Source: Helicoverpa zea
Lineage: Eukaryota; Arthropoda; Insecta; Lepidoptera; Noctuidae
Assembly: GCF_022581195.2 (NCBI RefSeq)
Contig: NC_061453.1
Coordinates: 14,588,001-14,652,000, forward strand
Direction: 5' to 3'
Length of the DNA stretch: 64,000 nucleotides
Shown piece after piece: positions 24,287 to 38,500 of this stretch; position 1 is the first letter of the stretch, and every line of letters starts with the position of its first letter. Below the pieces are notes generated by a model that was given only the letters and a program-made list of their open reading frames with translations, was not told the origin of the DNA and did no database searches. The position numbers and the translations under genes are program-made.

Positions 24287-24404
24287 ACGTCCCCACTCAG
24301 AGACATTTAATGATTACTGAAGTCACTCGTTAGTGACGGAATGTCATACAAATCCTTCACTAAGGAATGGCTTAAGTAACCATTAAATGACTCTGAGTGG
24401 GGAG
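24287..24404. mobile_element. Short palindromic MITE
   Basis: The left end CCCCACTCAGAGACATTTAA and the right end, reversed, CCCCACTCAGAGTCATTTAA, continue as inverted copies for over 30 bases (ATGATTACT...AAG). The whole unit is about 118 bases with a short centre. I recognise this palindrome as a repeated lepidopteran sequence from memory. It lies in the presumed FAM43 intron. Confidence 0.65.
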
Positions 24405-27400
24405 GTAAATCTGTTAAGTAAATGTGGTGATACGCTGTTGAAGATCAATAGCTGTTGATTTTAATGTAAAATTCCGTAATCTGTGATTTTAAAAGACTCT
24501 CCGCGATAGAACCAAACGTTGTCACGTTATATCATGTACATAGATAATTGTCCTCTACAATTATCATATCAAAGCTTCTTACACGTAAATACATAGGTAT
24601 TATTAATTATCATCGAGTGTTCAAACATACATAATTAAATATCAACGTAAAACGTGTGCCATTCATTTACAAAACATGGTTCATTCTTTAAATCCTTTAT
24701 TGTTCAAAAAAACTTAGATAAAATCCATGATACTTGATAGTATTTAAACTAAATCAAGTTTTTAGTAACTCGCGTCAACTGTAACAGAATCAGGACACTT
24801 CAACAAAGGGACCAACAGTATTACATCTCGATATAAAACTACGGCCCTTATAACTTATAGTGAGCAACTTCATTATACTACAGCTGAAGTATTATCTACT
24901 TCGTTAGTTCTTCAAGGCTTTATGGGTAGTAGGTCAGTGGAGAGAGCTGTAATAATATCCTTAGGAAGATATAAGTTTTCTTTTTGCTTTTGCTTTTTTA
25001 TTGATTCTGCATTCATTAATCGCTAGAGCATCGAGATTTTTCTATGGAAATATAAGGTTGGATGCCCACAAATGACTTAAGTACTAAATTTGTGCAAAAC
25101 CGTACTTTTATCTGATGGGGTAATATTCTAGTTTATTTTGTTCTTAAAGCACTTGGCTGTCGTAAAGCTTTTATTTGAGTAGGTATAATATTGTGGGACA
25201 AATCTGAAAGATTACACCGATTATACACTGATAAAAAAATATCTGCTACATAGACAAGCATTTGTAGCGATGTGTATATCTTAAATCTGGTCTCATGCCA
25301 CAATAATCTAGAAATCTCCTTACCCAATGAGAGGGAAACAGATAAAAACTAACCCAGGCGTTCCGTACATAGATTTATGGCATTTTCTCTATTGTTGCGC
25401 ATGCACAGGCGCTTGGGAAATCTCTGAGAAATGTTTTATCTAAACTCGATCGTGTTAAAAAAGGGGAAAATCATTTATTATGAATACGGAACTTTATTTA
25501 TATTGATATTATAGTAAGTGTCTGGGACAAACTGGAAATAAAAGTGTAGTGTCAAAACTGTCTGACACTGACACAATTGACATTATAACAAGGGTAAGGG
25601 AGACTTTATTTGATCGCTGTCTGGGATTTTTAAATGATATGGGTATCTGTCAAAATTTTACCGTTAAAAATATTTCTCATTCAACTTTTGCTCAGAGACA
25701 TGAATAAATTAAATGATGATGGACCAATTTAACCAATATGTTTACAGTTTCGCAATAATATTTATTTCGACAATATTTATGTCAACATTCTTACGATTCC
25801 AATTAACACTATGTCAAACAGTAAATCGCAAGACTTCGTCAATATCGATCGTGTAATCGACTTCTGATCGAGTTCCGCTAAACAGTCGATTATTGCAATA
25901 ATCGGTCGTGGTCTGATCTAGGTGCTAATATAATTAGTAACATGATAATTACAATATGTTAACACGTTTCGTGATACATTACATGTTAACACATGTACAG
26001 TCATGTGCAATTATTTGTATCACGTTAAGGAAATAGAAAACATTTTGCCAATCACGTTTTTTGTGAAGCTTTGCTCTAGTTATTTGTTTTTACATCCTGG
26101 ATGATTAAGTGTTCATATACATACTAGATACTAGCTGCTATATTGCTTATATTAAATGCATCTATTCAGAGTCAGCTCAGGTACCTACAGCATAATTTAA
26201 AGAGAACACGTTTTGAAAACTAGACTTGATAAATCAAAGCAAACGTGAATGAATTGAGTGTAAAATGAAATGCGTATCTGAAAAGGGATTATAATGATAG
26301 AAGATAAGCACCTTTAATACGAGAACTGTCACACAGGCACAGGCAAAAAGAAGAAACTAGGTATTCATAAAAAAGTACGTCATACAAATAAAATAGTTTT
26401 CTAAAAGAATGTCCGGGTACATTCAACCCTAAAAAAGTCTAAATCCTAAAAGCCTTTGACGCGGCGCCATGTCCCCATAACTAAGAGATGAAACAACCCA
26501 TAAACTGTTGGGATGAGTCGCGACTACACATAAAACAAGCTCATAAACCATCGGTTACTATGTACCGAGTTTATATACTTTTAATTGTATGGAAACGACG
26601 ATAAAGAGGCTTAGAATGGGTTTCGGATAAGACTCAAGAAAACTTTCGGGAGGATTCCATTTTTATTTAGATTTTTCGTTTCGTGTAGTTTTTTTTTATC
26701 TCTGATTTATATAATGAATTAACGGTTAACTCTTCCCCGTGTGATAAAGGGCCTGAGTCCAGCAATGTAACGATGAACGATATATATTTAATGGGAAGTT
26801 AGCTTGTCTATGCTACTACGTTATAAACTGAAGCAATTTACATGTTATGTTTTATGGAGATAACATGAAAACTAATTTACTTTATAGAATGGCTTATCTG
26901 CGTTCCTTTATACAGTAGTTCTTTTTAGACATGAGTGAAACCGTGTTATTAGTCATTATGTTAAATCACATATTATATACGACCATAAAAGAATACCAGC
27001 CATAAAACATATCTACTAATAACTACATACACTTCAGCATTTTCTAATAGAAATCTAAGTTTATTGCTGAATAAACTATCAGAACATCCTGTACAGTGCG
27101 CGCCACGCATGCGCGGTAAACATCCACTTCCAAGTCAGGCGCATCCTAATCGCGATGCATTTGTAAATAGCACCAACTTACCTAAAACATCCTTTGAATA
27201 AAAAATGAACATTTTGTAATTACTGTACGTTTTTTTAAAGGATTTTACGAATATGGCGAACTAATCAATATTTGTATAGTGAATGTAAGTTCGTATAGGA
27301 TGTGTTCTAGTGAACATTCTCTGGGTTCGCGAAATAATATTCTCAAGCTTTGTGACTACCGTGAGATGAACACTAGATTCGAGTTCGATTCGAGTTTCAG

Positions 27401-27759
27401 ATGCAAGTTCAGTTCAGATTCGAGTTTTATGTACCTATCTATTAGCATAAAGTCTTCTAACTTACAATAATTATCTCCTCTACATCTTTCTTTGTAGTCT
27501 AGATAAAAAATATCTGATCAAAACCTAGTACTATCTACAAGATAATTACCTACAGCGTCTTCTAAGATTTATCCACACATTGGATGCATTGGTAAAGGTC
27601 AACTCTTAAACAGGTGTAACCAGTTGCTCATGTAATTATGATTGATAACTACTCACATTATGTAACTGGATATAATCTAGCTCTTCTTAGAAACACTTAG
27701 CTGTTTAGTTTCCTTGCGAAGATTATAGATGCCATTTTAAGAGACTACTAGATTATATA

Positions 27760-27981
27760 ATCTATATAAATATAAATTAATTGTTGTTCGTTAGTCTGAT
27801 TAAAACTCGAGAACGACTGGGCCGATTGAGCTGATTTTGGCTTTAAAATGTTTTTTCGTAGTCCAGGGTAGGTCTAAACGGTGAGCAAGTAAAGAAATAA
27901 ATTAAAAAGTGTGTCGTGTGTTTGTGACTTACTAAATATGCCAATAATTAGGCGGTACGAAGTTCGCCGGGTCAGCTAGTA
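27760..27981 (-). repeat. Lepidopteran interspersed repeat, family B
   Basis: It contains ACTCGAGAACGACTGGGCCG and ends AAGTTCGCCGGGTCAGCTAGT. The inverse, ACTAGCTGACCCGGCGAACT, is the usual start of this LINE/SINE-type repeat in Lepidoptera. Confidence 0.7.
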
Positions 27982-29730
27982 CGAAATAAATATGTCGTTG
28001 AATTTCACTAACACTTTTGCTTCGAATTAGTTGGATGAATTTTGATTAAGTTGCACATAGTGATAGAAAAAAGCTGACTTGAAAATCCTTTAGCGTCATG
28101 TAGCCCACTAGGGGATTATTACCCTCAAAATTAACGAAGTAAATAACAACTCTTTTGTACAACATAATTAAAAAAATAATGGTTTAAATTGTATATAATT
28201 TAATGTACCATTGACAGGACTAAAACAAAAAATAAATTATCTAAGATTTACCGAGACCAAGTAGACAGGTAAAGCTTAAAAGGATTTTTAAACTTTACCT
28301 AGCTGTCTGTTCAGTAAGTAAAAAGGTCGTATTTTATTACTAAGCCCATCGGGAAATTGAATGCCAAGTTCAAGTCAAAATAACATTTCAGTCATTCGCA
28401 CGCTTATTAAGTTTATCCTTCTGAGCATTTTAATTAGTTGGTATAGGTATTAATTGAATATGTCAACTGCATGGGTAAAAGTCATACCTACCTACTAGTT
28501 CGTTTTATTTTAAGCCGTGGAGAGAAAAATGGAAATCTAATCGTTTGATAGGCTTCAATTTTGAAGTACCTACATACAGTAAGTAAGTAGGTACTCTGTA
28601 TTGCAATAATTTTGTCATCTTTTAACCCTTGAGGGTGTCGTTCCATTATGTAAAACCTTAACTCTTATATGAGTGAAACACATAAGATATTTCATGTTTT
28701 TGTGAAGAAATCCGGAAGCATTATCGTGAGATTTCAGTATTTATCACAGTGTGAAGTGTTTTGTAAATATTACACGCAAATCACTAGCACCCGAACTTGA
28801 ATTTACATAAGTAATGTATTTTTCACGAAACGTCATGAAGGCATGAAGATTGTTCATTATGTAAAAAGTAACGTATGGAATAATTTGTCTTACTATATGG
28901 CCATTAATTAAATTACAGTAATTTGCATAACAGGCTTTTTATGCCTAAATTGATACACATTCAACGCCTACGTAACCAAATTATAGAAGAATAGACGTGG
29001 GTGGTAAGTGCCATTAAAGCAGCTTTGCTATTTTTACCATACTTAAGTAATTTTATTTCTGCCCAACGAAATCAGATTAAGCATCAATTCCTTTAAAATG
29101 TTCGTTATATGGTTTAACATGCTACTCAAAATTCATGTTAATTACATAACCTTATTAAAATAATTAATTCGCAATATTTTCTTGACCAAAAAGGTTCGTA
29201 TTCCATAATTTGAGTAGGTTACAAAACTATGCGGAATGGCCTGCGTGTTTGAAAATTCGAAAAAGGAACGTTGGAACGCAACTGACGCGAATGTAGTTTA
29301 TTGCGACAATTCTTTGAGTTTTGTTGCAGAATCGACCTGCCTGCATTGCGCACTGTCCGGTGTGTCATAAGATTTATTTACACGTATCTAGTTTACGCCT
29401 GGAGTTATGTGTATATTTATTGCATATTTCTGAAAGATCAACAAAGTCTAATTCAACAGTTTTGCATAAGATACATAAAGCTGCGTTGTGGAAGAAAAAC
29501 ATAAATTCGCTATTAATTTCGTAAAAACTTGACTCATGACTCAACCCATTTAAATATCAAGTATTATTTTCTAAAACTTGCAGCCAGTCTAAAAATGTGT
29601 TTAGTACACGCTGAGAAACTGCAAAAGTTATCAAAAAATCCACACCGAATTATATTCATGAGGTTTGACTTTGACTTTTAACATCTATTGCTTATATTTG
29701 AAAAAACGTCAAAAGTGTAATTCTGCAACA

Positions 29731-29899
29731 ATTCGCACGTGTCAGTCCACGCATTGAGCAAGCGTGACGTCACAACAGCGGGTCAGTTGTGTAATGTCCG
29801 TCGGGACGGCGTGACCACTACCGGAGATGTTGCGGCGACGTGTAATGTGATGATCCTGGTCTCATGTTACTGTTGTTTACTTTCGTATAGAGTATCGTG
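29731..29899 (+). promoter_or_regulatory. Candidate plus-strand core promoter and first exon
   Basis: A GC-rich islet in AT-rich DNA holds, in order, an E-box CACGTG (29736-29741), a perfect CRE TGACGTCA (29765-29772) and an insect initiator TCAGTT (29783-29788). With the initiator A at 29785 as +1, TGACC starts at +28 and fits four of five positions of the DPE consensus RGWYV. A good donor (GTGAGC) begins at 29900, which would close a 115-base first exon. An ATG at 29850 opens a frame that reads MILVSCYCCLLSYRVS into the donor, so the exon could be coding. No downstream exon was identified, so the gene itself is unknown. Confidence 0.35.
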
Positions 29900-31747
29900 G
29901 TGAGCGAGAGGGCAATTTTTTTGTTGTTGTTTTGAGTAACCAGGTTTTTATAAGGATTTTCTTCGGCGTGAAAAAACTTGCACTCATTATCATCATACTT
30001 CTGCCCTTTATCCCATTAAAACTTAAAAACTTTCACTAAGTGTCTTTAAATATCAAAACTAGAGATAATTCATTTTCTTTTCCTAGGCGGGGATCAATTA
30101 CTTACTAAAAACATCAAAACTTTCGTGAAGATGTAATTTTTCGGTAAAAGTCATCTTCAATACTTCAATTACCCAAAATTGTACCTTTCCACTACCAGAT
30201 AGAAACACAAATTGAATGGAATCATATCTTTAGCCACCAGGCCTATAATCAGCGTCAAATGGCCCACTTTAATGTTCAGATCATAAGTGCAGGATTGGCT
30301 ACCCAACTTTCTCCCACACTCACAACGCGAGCTTTCAAGAGCCTCAATTAAATGAGCAATCATACAAAATGTCGGTACAATTTACTCTTACACTAGTATA
30401 TCACTCGGCTATGCTTGCGTTATTGGGTTTGCGTCATAATTTCACCGTAAAGAAATGAGTCACTTGTTATTGCGTAGAAAGGAGTCACCTATTCTGTGCG
30501 TAACGGAACGACGATTAAAATCGAACAATAGATGCTTATGAATGTTTTTATGGTAAAACCAAAATATGTTTTTTTGGAAAGCCATATTAAAATTAAGTTC
30601 CAGTAAAAAAAAAATATTGTAACTATATAAGTGCTCTATATAATACGCTAATATAACTATTCTAACTCATTGCATTTTTATATTTTACGTCTCTTTATTG
30701 GGATTGAATCATCAGAAATACCTTCTTTAAAATAATTTTTGGTATAAACACTGGTACATTTGAATACTCAGCACCGACGCCTAAGATCGATGGCTAGCGG
30801 GTAAGTGAACTTGTCAAAGCGACGCGAGCGCAACTTTCACTATCATCTCGTTACAACGTTCGTTGAACCGATGCTAGCTGTGGTTACTTGTAACCTGGTT
30901 TTTTAACATATGATGTAACTAACTGAGTGGTTTCTTGTGAGACGACAAGAGAAGAATGAAAGAAGACATGATACACTAACTGTCAATTAAATTGGGACAA
31001 GAGGAGGGTGATGATAATGTTAGCACTTGTATTTGACGCCTCTACTTTGGATGAATCCAAACATAAAAAAAAATGATAGAAATAGTAATAAATAGATAAG
31101 ACAGGATATCATAGATCGTAATCTGCGAAGTAGATTAATTATAACGACAAAAAATGGATGTAAAACAAAATATGTTACACCGGTTATTTCAAAGGAAGTT
31201 CATACAAATTGACTCCTAATTACTTATACCAAACATCAGTAGTTTATCCACCTTTATAAAAAATATACATAATATACTTTATGTATTTAAAAGTTCTTTG
31301 GAAATCGTGAGGTGTAAATTGATACTTCAACTGGTTTGTAATGTTCCTTCAATAAGGATTTTTTCGCTTCATTTGCATGTATTCGTTATAAATTACATCC
31401 TTAGGTTATTAACATTATACTAATCAATAGTTTACGAGTAATCAAATTATGACGTCGCCCTTTTATTATTTTGTTTAGATGTTTTTTGCGAAGGTTAAGT
31501 GCCTGTTTTTTTTGCAAGTAAGTTGATTTCTGAAGAGTTTCATGCGTCGCCGTCGATTGAAATGAAATTATTGGAAGGAACATTAATGGGTTTTCTCAAA
31601 CATCTCTTAATTTTATTCAATTCAATTCACTGTTATCATAACAAAACAACTTAATTAAGAGAGGTTTGAGTATTTTATGAAGAGAAGAAAATCTTATGAA
31701 TGTAGGACTTATCGTAATGGTATGTAGAAGTGTGGAGCGTGACTTGC

Positions 31748-31785
31748 CTTGCTTACCTGTGAACAATACAAAAAACAATTTGGTT
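31748..31785 (-). other. Candidate recursive splice (ratchet) site
   Basis: On the minus strand TTGTTTTTTGTATTGTTCAC runs into AG and then directly into GTAAGCAAGG, with the junction between 31757 and 31756. The layout matches the site at 43717, including the same CAG|GTAAGC core, about 8.3 kb upstream of the FAM43 terminal exon. Confidence 0.4.
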
Positions 31786-33064
31786 AATTTCAGTGAAAAA
31801 ATTTACACAGTGAAAAATTACATAAGGTTCATTACTTTTTTCAAAAGGCTGCTTTGCCCACATTTCGGATACACTTTGGTTATTTGCATCATTCTTAAGT
31901 TACAATTTAATTATTCAGGTACATAGTTGTGTTTGAAAATAGTGACATGCCTAGATGGCGCAAATTATTATACCATCCTACCCATTTCATAAATAATTAG
32001 TAAAGGTACATGTTTATATACAGTATGTACAGTTTTATATACCTAAAAGATTTCGTAATTCCAAAGCGGTTTTGTATTACGATACGTACACAAATATTGT
32101 TACAAGTGAATGTGCGTTTTTATTTATTCTCTCAACATCTGAACAAACATTTATTATATTGAAGACGTCGCAAACATGGCAAAGCTATTCTTAGCAAAAA
32201 AAATATTATTCACATTCCACTAATTTATTAGATACCTACTCCAGCTAAACAGTCATATACGAACATCATTGTTTTTTTCTTCTAATTGATTACGTATAGA
32301 AAAAAATATTTAACGTTTTATTACTAATTTATTTAGCAATGTTATGTTATATAATTGATTACCGGTAGTTTTGAAGAAAACAGTTTCTTCGAATTTATAG
32401 GAAGAAAAATTATGTGCTAAAATTCCCTATTCATATCAATAACTGCTAATATTTAATAACAGATAGGTAGGTATGTAATAAAGAAACAAGTATGCAACCA
32501 GATAACCTTGAGATATCGATTATATCTTATATCGATACAGTTTTTTATAATGATCAATTTAGCTTAATTAAGTCTACATTAAATCTTTACCCATCAATAA
32601 TAAATTGGTTTTGTTAAATCGTTTTGTACACATCTGCATTCAATTTTCGAAAATTTTTATGCTTAAGAGATGATACATACAAGAAGACAATGTTTTTATT
32701 TTTTCGATAATTATCATATTTACATAATATTTACAAAATATTTACATTAATTTTATAAATTAAAAATAAACTTATATATACAACTTAAAACTAATACAAT
32801 ACAAGAAGTATGCATATATTGATTTTTGACTTTGCATTTTCAAAATAAATACGGATACCCAATAAGTAAGAAAATGCTCACTGAGATAAGAGGCAAAATG
32901 ATTTTCTTTCTTTATATGCGACTACTAATTCTGCAATCTAGAATTTATTAGATAAATTCAACATTAAAAATCGTTCATAAAATAAAATCACAATATTCAT
33001 CTTCATTAAACTACTTAGCGCATCTCAGCAGAATGTCCAAGTAATAAGGAAATGGATACTTCCT

Positions 33065-33185
33065 CCTGTTTTGTATGCATTGCGCGTCGTGGTCCCGGGC
33101 GCACGCGCTCGCTTCCAAGACGGCGAGCAATGAAATACTCAGACGCGGAAGTGTATCTATGCTCGAGTTAGCGAAGGCTTTATTT
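33065..33185. promoter_or_regulatory. CpG-rich islet
   Basis: A GC-rich block (GCGTCGTGGTCCCGGGCGCA and following) sits in very AT-rich DNA of the presumed FAM43 intron. No coding frame is convincing on either strand. Enhancer or promoter function is only a guess from composition. Confidence 0.25.
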
Positions 33186-35570
33186 CTTCCAATTATCTTC
33201 CCATATCACGTGCGTTTACCTACGTGAAGGTTTTGATGTCTTAGAAATTTTGAGGAAGTCTCTTAACGAGGTCAGTGGTAAATGTTATTGTTTACATTTC
33301 AATTGTTTTTCCGGACGAGAATCGGGTGTATTTATTATTTGTTTTTAATAAAATTATAAATAAAAGATTTCGCAAAGTTATAATCTGTAGGTATGAGATC
33401 ACAGTTAAAATATTCTTAACGACCAATGTGATTAAATCTTTGAAATATGTCCGAGTTAATTTAGTGCGTCGTTAAACTCGTTCCAGAATGCACTTGTCAA
33501 GCTTTCCTTGTCAACTAGTCCGATTGGTGTCAAAACAGCATTCAGTACTCTACAAGCTTTTACCTCAACTATGCACATTATAAACCTATATGCCCTGGCT
33601 GAGTCAAGGGCTGCCTAGGTATGTAGGCGTGGCAGCTTTCTCCTACTCGATAGGCAATCTCAGACTTTCTCAACTTGTACACAATCTGCATGCAAGAATG
33701 CACTAATTGTTGCATCCTTGTCTTCAGTACTGAGGAGGACTTTTTGTCTCTTTTCTTTGTGTGCATTTTAAAGGCTTTTTCCGGGTAGCTTAGGAAATTA
33801 AAGCAGGAAGTTTGTGCTAACTTAGTGATCGGGTCAAATCAATCAATCAAAGTTCACTACCGGTTATATTGTATGTACGACTTCGAAGTTCCGACTTCGA
33901 CTTATCTTTCTTTTTAATCGCATCGATATAGTTTTGACCTGAATAACATCGTGGCGTAAAAATCTTATTTCCTAAGGGATGTGCGGCAATATCGACTGCG
34001 CTGTCATTTCCCGTCTAGTGATGTTATCGAGTCGATTGTTGTAATCTATCGATGTTTTTATCGTTACAAGAATTTATGAGTAAGTTTATGATCTGATTTT
34101 GTAAAAAAGACGTATAATAGTTATACAACTGTACTTAGCGATAATGTATTTACCTGCTTTTGTGCAATAAAATAATAATAGCACTGCAATGCCTATGCGG
34201 AAAAACGCAACACACAGGAGTTTATTTAACCTACTTCATGATACATATTAATTAACGCGTTATGTATGTCAATAAGTAACTGTTTTTATCTGTCGGTTAG
34301 ATGACATTAGCATACTTGAACAATGCCGGCTAAACTAAGAGAGCGGTGGCTGTCGGATGCAAATCGCACAGGAAGTGACGTCTGGAAGGCGGCGCGACAT
34401 GTCAATAGGGCTGTCACTATAACTCAATTATTTAATAACTTTAATTACATCGCATTTATTATTTTTTGTGTATTGCTAAAAATATTTAAAGATGTATTAT
34501 CTTGTGGAAAAAAATACATAGGTATGTTAGAAAGTCTGTATTGTGCAGAAATAAATAAATAAAAAAAATTGGGAAAAATTTGTTCAATATTAAAAAGTAA
34601 GCAAAGAAGCTGTGAAGGTAAATTACGAATAGGCACTATCACATTTTACTTTTGACAGTAATATCGTTATAAAGTGATGTGTAATTACAAATCTGTTGTC
34701 ATAGCACCGTTACATAAAAAGCTTTATATCCAAGTGTAATATTAGACATCTTCCATTACAGTGGGCTACTATACAATTATATTACTTAAAGTAATAATAC
34801 ATGGTCGTAATATATCTTAATGACTGAAACAGAAGCTGTAATCGTAGAATATGTTTTCACATACTGTGAAATTAAATAAAAGTCATAAACTTAATGTATT
34901 GTGTAAAGTTGTCAAAATCTGCGTATTGCAATATGTATAAATCACATGTCCCTTTAATTTTCGGTCTAAATATAAATGACAGTTTAAGGCACTTTCTATG
35001 AAGCGTTAATTTTTACATGTATATGTAAGTGACAATAATTTAAAATGTAAATATTTTACCGTGTCATTTCTTTCAACTCAAATTGAATTCCTTGTTAACA
35101 CAAAACATGACAGTGAATAAAATAAAAAAAATATTCGTATAAAACCAATCTTATCCCGTTGACAACCCTACCACCTTAAAATGATCGGAACAATAGTGAT
35201 GGGACATATAAGTACCGTATATCATATTTCGACACGACAATGGAGCATCGGCTACTGTGAATGTTACATTATACAATTTCCATAGCGCACCATACATTGC
35301 TTCCTGACTTGCTATTATTGTTTGGCTAATAAATAAACAAAAAAGAACTTACATGTTTTTGTGTCAAAACAGTTTAATTACTACAATATCCACATTGAGT
35401 TACCTTTATCAACCCTTTTCAAAAATGTCTGTCTTGTAATTTTGATTGCTTGTGATTTACGAATCCGCTGACCAATTCTGATGGGACTTTTATATAACAA
35501 ATTTATTACGATATAATTTCGCAAAAAAAAATTAGAGGCACATTCGCTTGATACTGAACTGTCCATACGA

Positions 35571-35585
35571 AATATATATATATAT
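35571..35585. repeat. (AT)n microsatellite
   Basis: A short uninterrupted AT run in non-coding sequence. Confidence 0.7.
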
Positions 35586-38500
35586 TTTTGAGGAGGCAAT
35601 GTATACAAAAGTATCGATACAGTCGCGGCTAAGTGTGTCGCTAGAGTTATGAGGACGTTCCCACTGCACAATGGGACATTAATATTGACTTTGTGCTGGT
35701 ATTGACCTGAAGAAACCTCGATTCGGCGTGAACTTCTCATTGTTTGGAAAGAAATGTGCGGTTTTTACAAGTAAAGGAGAGTTTTGTAATAAAATAGTTT
35801 TTGAAATAACGTTACTAAAGTACAATATCTTTTATTCCAAAATAAGAGTTGAAAAATTATCTTAAAGTTGGATCTTGGCGCACACAAACTATTTCTGGGC
35901 TCCTAAAAAGAAAACGCTTTGAAAATGGAGCTGCTATATACTATCTTGCCCCTTCACAGGCATAACTTTTAGAGATATATGTGACCTAACCATAAATTGG
36001 TCACTAATACATATACACATTCGCCACGTTCCACATGTCTTCAATCTCACCAATTAACGAACAATCAACATAATTCTCTCATAAAAGAACAACAGTTTAA
36101 ATTAAGAACTTATTATATTATATAAACATGGTACAATAGGAGGAAACAGTAGTTGCGCAAGAGTTGCACAACTTCACGACAATTACTATGCACAGTGTTT
36201 TTATAGCGTTTACTAGAAAGTATAGTGCGCTTGCAACCAATTGGCGGGTTATGACGGTTTATGTCAGGTTTTGGCACGCAGGCTATATGCACGCACGTGG
36301 TTATACTCGTAGATAATCTTTTAATTATGTAAGACTCACGATTTAATTCCAACCCTTTTATCATATAATTCGACTTCATTTATCAGATTTTTTAGCACTT
36401 GTTAGATACATGACAGTTTCAACTGCAAGATAAGAAATAAGATTTATGTCGTACAAAAAATCTAAATAAAATAGCTTAAGAAATCTAAACATGTAGTTTA
36501 AAAATTAAAACAAAACCTTTAAACACGCTTAAAACTGCAATAAAATATAAACCCTGTGCAATATAAAGTGATATAAGCATAAAATTCACCTCTGTTCAGA
36601 TATTATGAACGTTCTAGGAACAGGAATACTAAGCAGGAATAAACTCTGATGGAACCTTCTCTTGTCATTCACCTTGAATTTCAAGGGTTTTGTCCTAATG
36701 ACTGAGGAAAATATCGCGTTTTCCTTTTAACCGGCTCATTATATTTCAAATGCATCTTGATTTAGGCATGGTTATTCTATAATTAATTGGCTTCTTAGAA
36801 ATATTCATTATCTTTTTATAGGTCTTGTTGTATTAATTGTTAAGTATGCAATAAAGAATAATAATATATTTTTCTGTTTATTCACATATTCTTTTTATTG
36901 GTTTTGTCATCGAAAGGACTGTGTATTTAATGCTTACCGACTTCTAAAAGCAAGAGGGTCTCAATTCAGATGCTAATATGTTTTTGGCTGTTCTGAAAAT
37001 ATACCTACTTTTTTGGATTTTGTAATCTTTCGTGACACGTGTCCATACCGTGACAAATGCATTTCCACAAAACTTCTCGGTCACTGGCTAGGTATTTACT
37101 TCCTATGTTTTTATTTTTAACTTTATGCTCGCGTAACATCGGCATTATATTCACATCGGCATAATATTTTCAGACTTAACACATACCTACACATTATTCT
37201 AAAATATACGTACATATATGTACTGTGCAAGAGAGCAAACCTTAGTGTTTTCTTACTGTCGGAATTCGGAAATCGGATTATTATTTATCAGACTTATTAA
37301 AGAAAACCCACATTATTAGAGATTATTATTAAATAGTTTATCTTTTCTACATAATCAATACGTCACATTAAGAAATAGATTGTATTATGTTATATCATGG
37401 TAGAATTAGATAGGTAGCTCAAAAGTCTGGAATATCCAATACAAACAATATGATTGATGAATGATAATCGTATTAGTTGCGTTTAATCTCTGAAACTAAT
37501 ACCTACCTAGACCGAATCAATCATAGAACAAAGATAAGCATTAGTATATTATTTGCGAGTTAATAGCACATCACGATGATTTATATATTTTAGTTTTTAA
37601 ATATTCAGAAATTCTTTGTTTCTTCCAATAATGAAGTAGGATTTGCTATTACAACTTTGACAGTAGGTATGAATATTAATTATCTCTTAATTTTGCTGTT
37701 AATAGGCCTTATCGTTTATCCGTATTAGGCCTTATCTGTAGCGAAACAGACGATAAAAAGTAGTATACAAACAATATGATAGTACATAATCAATTTACGA
37801 TTTTCAAATACTTCAGTAATTAGTTTCTATCTCTAAACAGTTTATCTTTGAATTCCATATCAACATATTTGTCTAATATGAAAACTTAAAGAATATTGCT
37901 TTTAGACATTTCAATGAGCTGATATAGGAAGGTTTTTTTTTATTAACCAGTATATTGAATATTCTTCATATAAAACAGTTAGAACCCTATGAAAAGTCCC
38001 GTTTTTTCTTGACAAAAGGCCTGAACCTATTCCGTGGAGTGGCCAATCGTCAGTAATGTGTGTACACCACACACATAAACTTGTTCGAATCAAACAAACA
38101 ATATTGCTTTTACCATTTATCATATTTTTCCTTGGAAAAGGTTATAGAAAGAAGCCTTTTTGGAACTGTATTCAATAATTCTACGAAATCAAAATATGGA
38201 AAGAGTTTTCCAAGGAACATTTACCTACACAAATGTTGATTGAAGCCCCAATATTTTATACCTACTAATATGACAATATTAGTTTCAATATAATTTGGTT
38301 CATAATTACACGTGTAAAACTTAAAGTACGAGTCCTTCAAATCTTAATTGTAGACATTGTTCTAAAAAGTTTCACATTGCAAATTCCGTGAGCGGAATTT
38401 ATAACTACGTAGACTAATTGTCCCTTAGGAAAAGCGTCATAATATTAAAACCGGATATAATGTTCTAATACTTTTTCAGTCTTTTTAAAAATATTTTCAG

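Noticed and set aside
34323..34562. 79-codon frame starting MPAKLRERWLSDANRTGSD
   Set aside because: The first 30 residues look coding-like, but the rest is low-complexity and ends in AT-rich sequence. No family or splice structure supports it.
35381..35740. 119-codon minus-strand frame
   Set aside because: It has no recognisable domain, crosses an AT microsatellite and does not contain the missing PTB half, although it ends near a donor-like GGTAACTC.
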